Origin: an uncultured Clostridia bacterium | Lineage (GTDB): Bacteria > Bacillota > Clostridia > Saccharofermentanales > DTU023 | Assembly: GCA_946220865.1 (NCBI GenBank) | Contig: CAMJYM010000028.1 | Coordinates: 1 to 14,294 of the forward strand | Direction of reading: 5' to 3' | DNA: 14,294 nucleotides | Shown: positions 14,170 to 14,294 of the stretch, one piece after another | How positions within the stretch are numbered: position 1 is the stretch's first letter | Layout: each line of letters opens with the position of its first letter | The notes under the pieces: model-generated | Told to the model about the DNA's origin: nothing | Database searches by the model: none | The model's input: only the letters and a program-made list of their open reading frames with translations | Made by a program: the position numbers and the translations under genes

Positions 14170-14294
14170 TTATATAATTTCCTTCAATATTTTAAATTCT
14201 ATCGGGACCAACAAACTCAGTTGGATTTTGCTTCCGGCACCATGTACCATTTCATTTTCAATTTTGTTAATTCTGTACTTTACTGTATTAACAT
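14170..14294 (-). CDS. Possible 3' end of a gene entering from the right edge (partial)
   Basis: On the minus strand 40 codons are open from the window edge to TAA (14170-14172). They read VNTVKYRINKIENEMVHGAG and end LLVPIEFKILKEII. The AT-rich composition makes a chance open frame of this size possible, and I recognise no family. If real, it converges on the toxin gene. Confidence 0.2.
   Translation of the reverse strand, partial: VNTVKYRINKIENEMVHGAGSKIQLSLLVPIEFKILKEII

Larger units (their letters stand above)
13990..14294. other. 305-bp right-edge region without a confident gene
   Basis: AT-rich sequence after the toxin gene. It contains the second copy of the flanking repeat (14089-14145), a TTGACA hexamer at 14060-14065 with only a poor -10, and an inverted repeat TGTAGGC/GCCTACA (14128-14134 with 14149-14155) that lacks a T tract. 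It also holds a possible gene end on the minus strand at the very edge. No tRNA or mobile-element end was recognised. Confidence 0.5.

Overview
The window looks like a chromosomal segment of a low-to-mid GC Gram-positive bacterium of the Firmicutes/Clostridia type. The evidence is an LPXTG-anchored surface protein, a lipoprotein-type substrate-binding protein, GGAGG-like ribosome binding sites and a membrane-anchored zinc-ribbon protein. I cannot fix the genus from sequence alone.

Layout from left to right. Bases 1-321 hold a (GACA)n microsatellite, a strong intrinsic terminator of a gene lying outside the window, and the leader of the first gene. Bases 322-3816 (+) encode a large secreted, sortase-anchored protein built from InlB-type and MucBP-like repeats. 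Bases 3817-4577 carry no intact gene. They hold a terminator and a graveyard of minus-strand remnants: two pieces that read like the start and end of a HipA-like protein, a short ORF overlapping one of them, and a 61-bp copy of the 3' end of the zinc-ribbon gene found 6 kb away. Bases 4578-9921 are a minus-strand operon in the order phnD, hairpin, phnC, phnE, phnE, 5'-nucleotidase-like phosphoesterase. It is an ABC importer of the phosphonate class with a signal-less, presumably cytoplasmic metallophosphoesterase, and an intrinsic terminator between the binding protein and the rest. Bases 10223-12022 (-) encode a zinc-ribbon/TM/tandem beta-domain protein. Bases 12219-13148 (-) encode a beta-lactamase-family serine hydrolase. 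Bases 13436-13989 (+) are a DinJ/YafQ-type toxin-antitoxin pair with a clear promoter. About 60 bp of imperfect direct repeat lies on both sides of the pair. The last 300 bases hold no confident gene, only a possible 3' end of a gene entering from the right on the minus strand.

How the genes fit together: lipoprotein PhnD would capture a phosphorus compound, the PhnE pair and PhnC would import it, and the phosphoesterase would release phosphate (or a nucleoside) inside the cell. No C-P lyase, phosphonatase or phosphite dehydrogenase gene is in view, so the true substrate is open. The edges (surface protein, TA pair, gene fragments) look like accessory, rearranged DNA. I did not find a clearly new multi-gene system. 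The best leads are the scrambled remnant region, the duplicated gene end, the repeat-flanked TA pair and the transporter-phosphoesterase operon.
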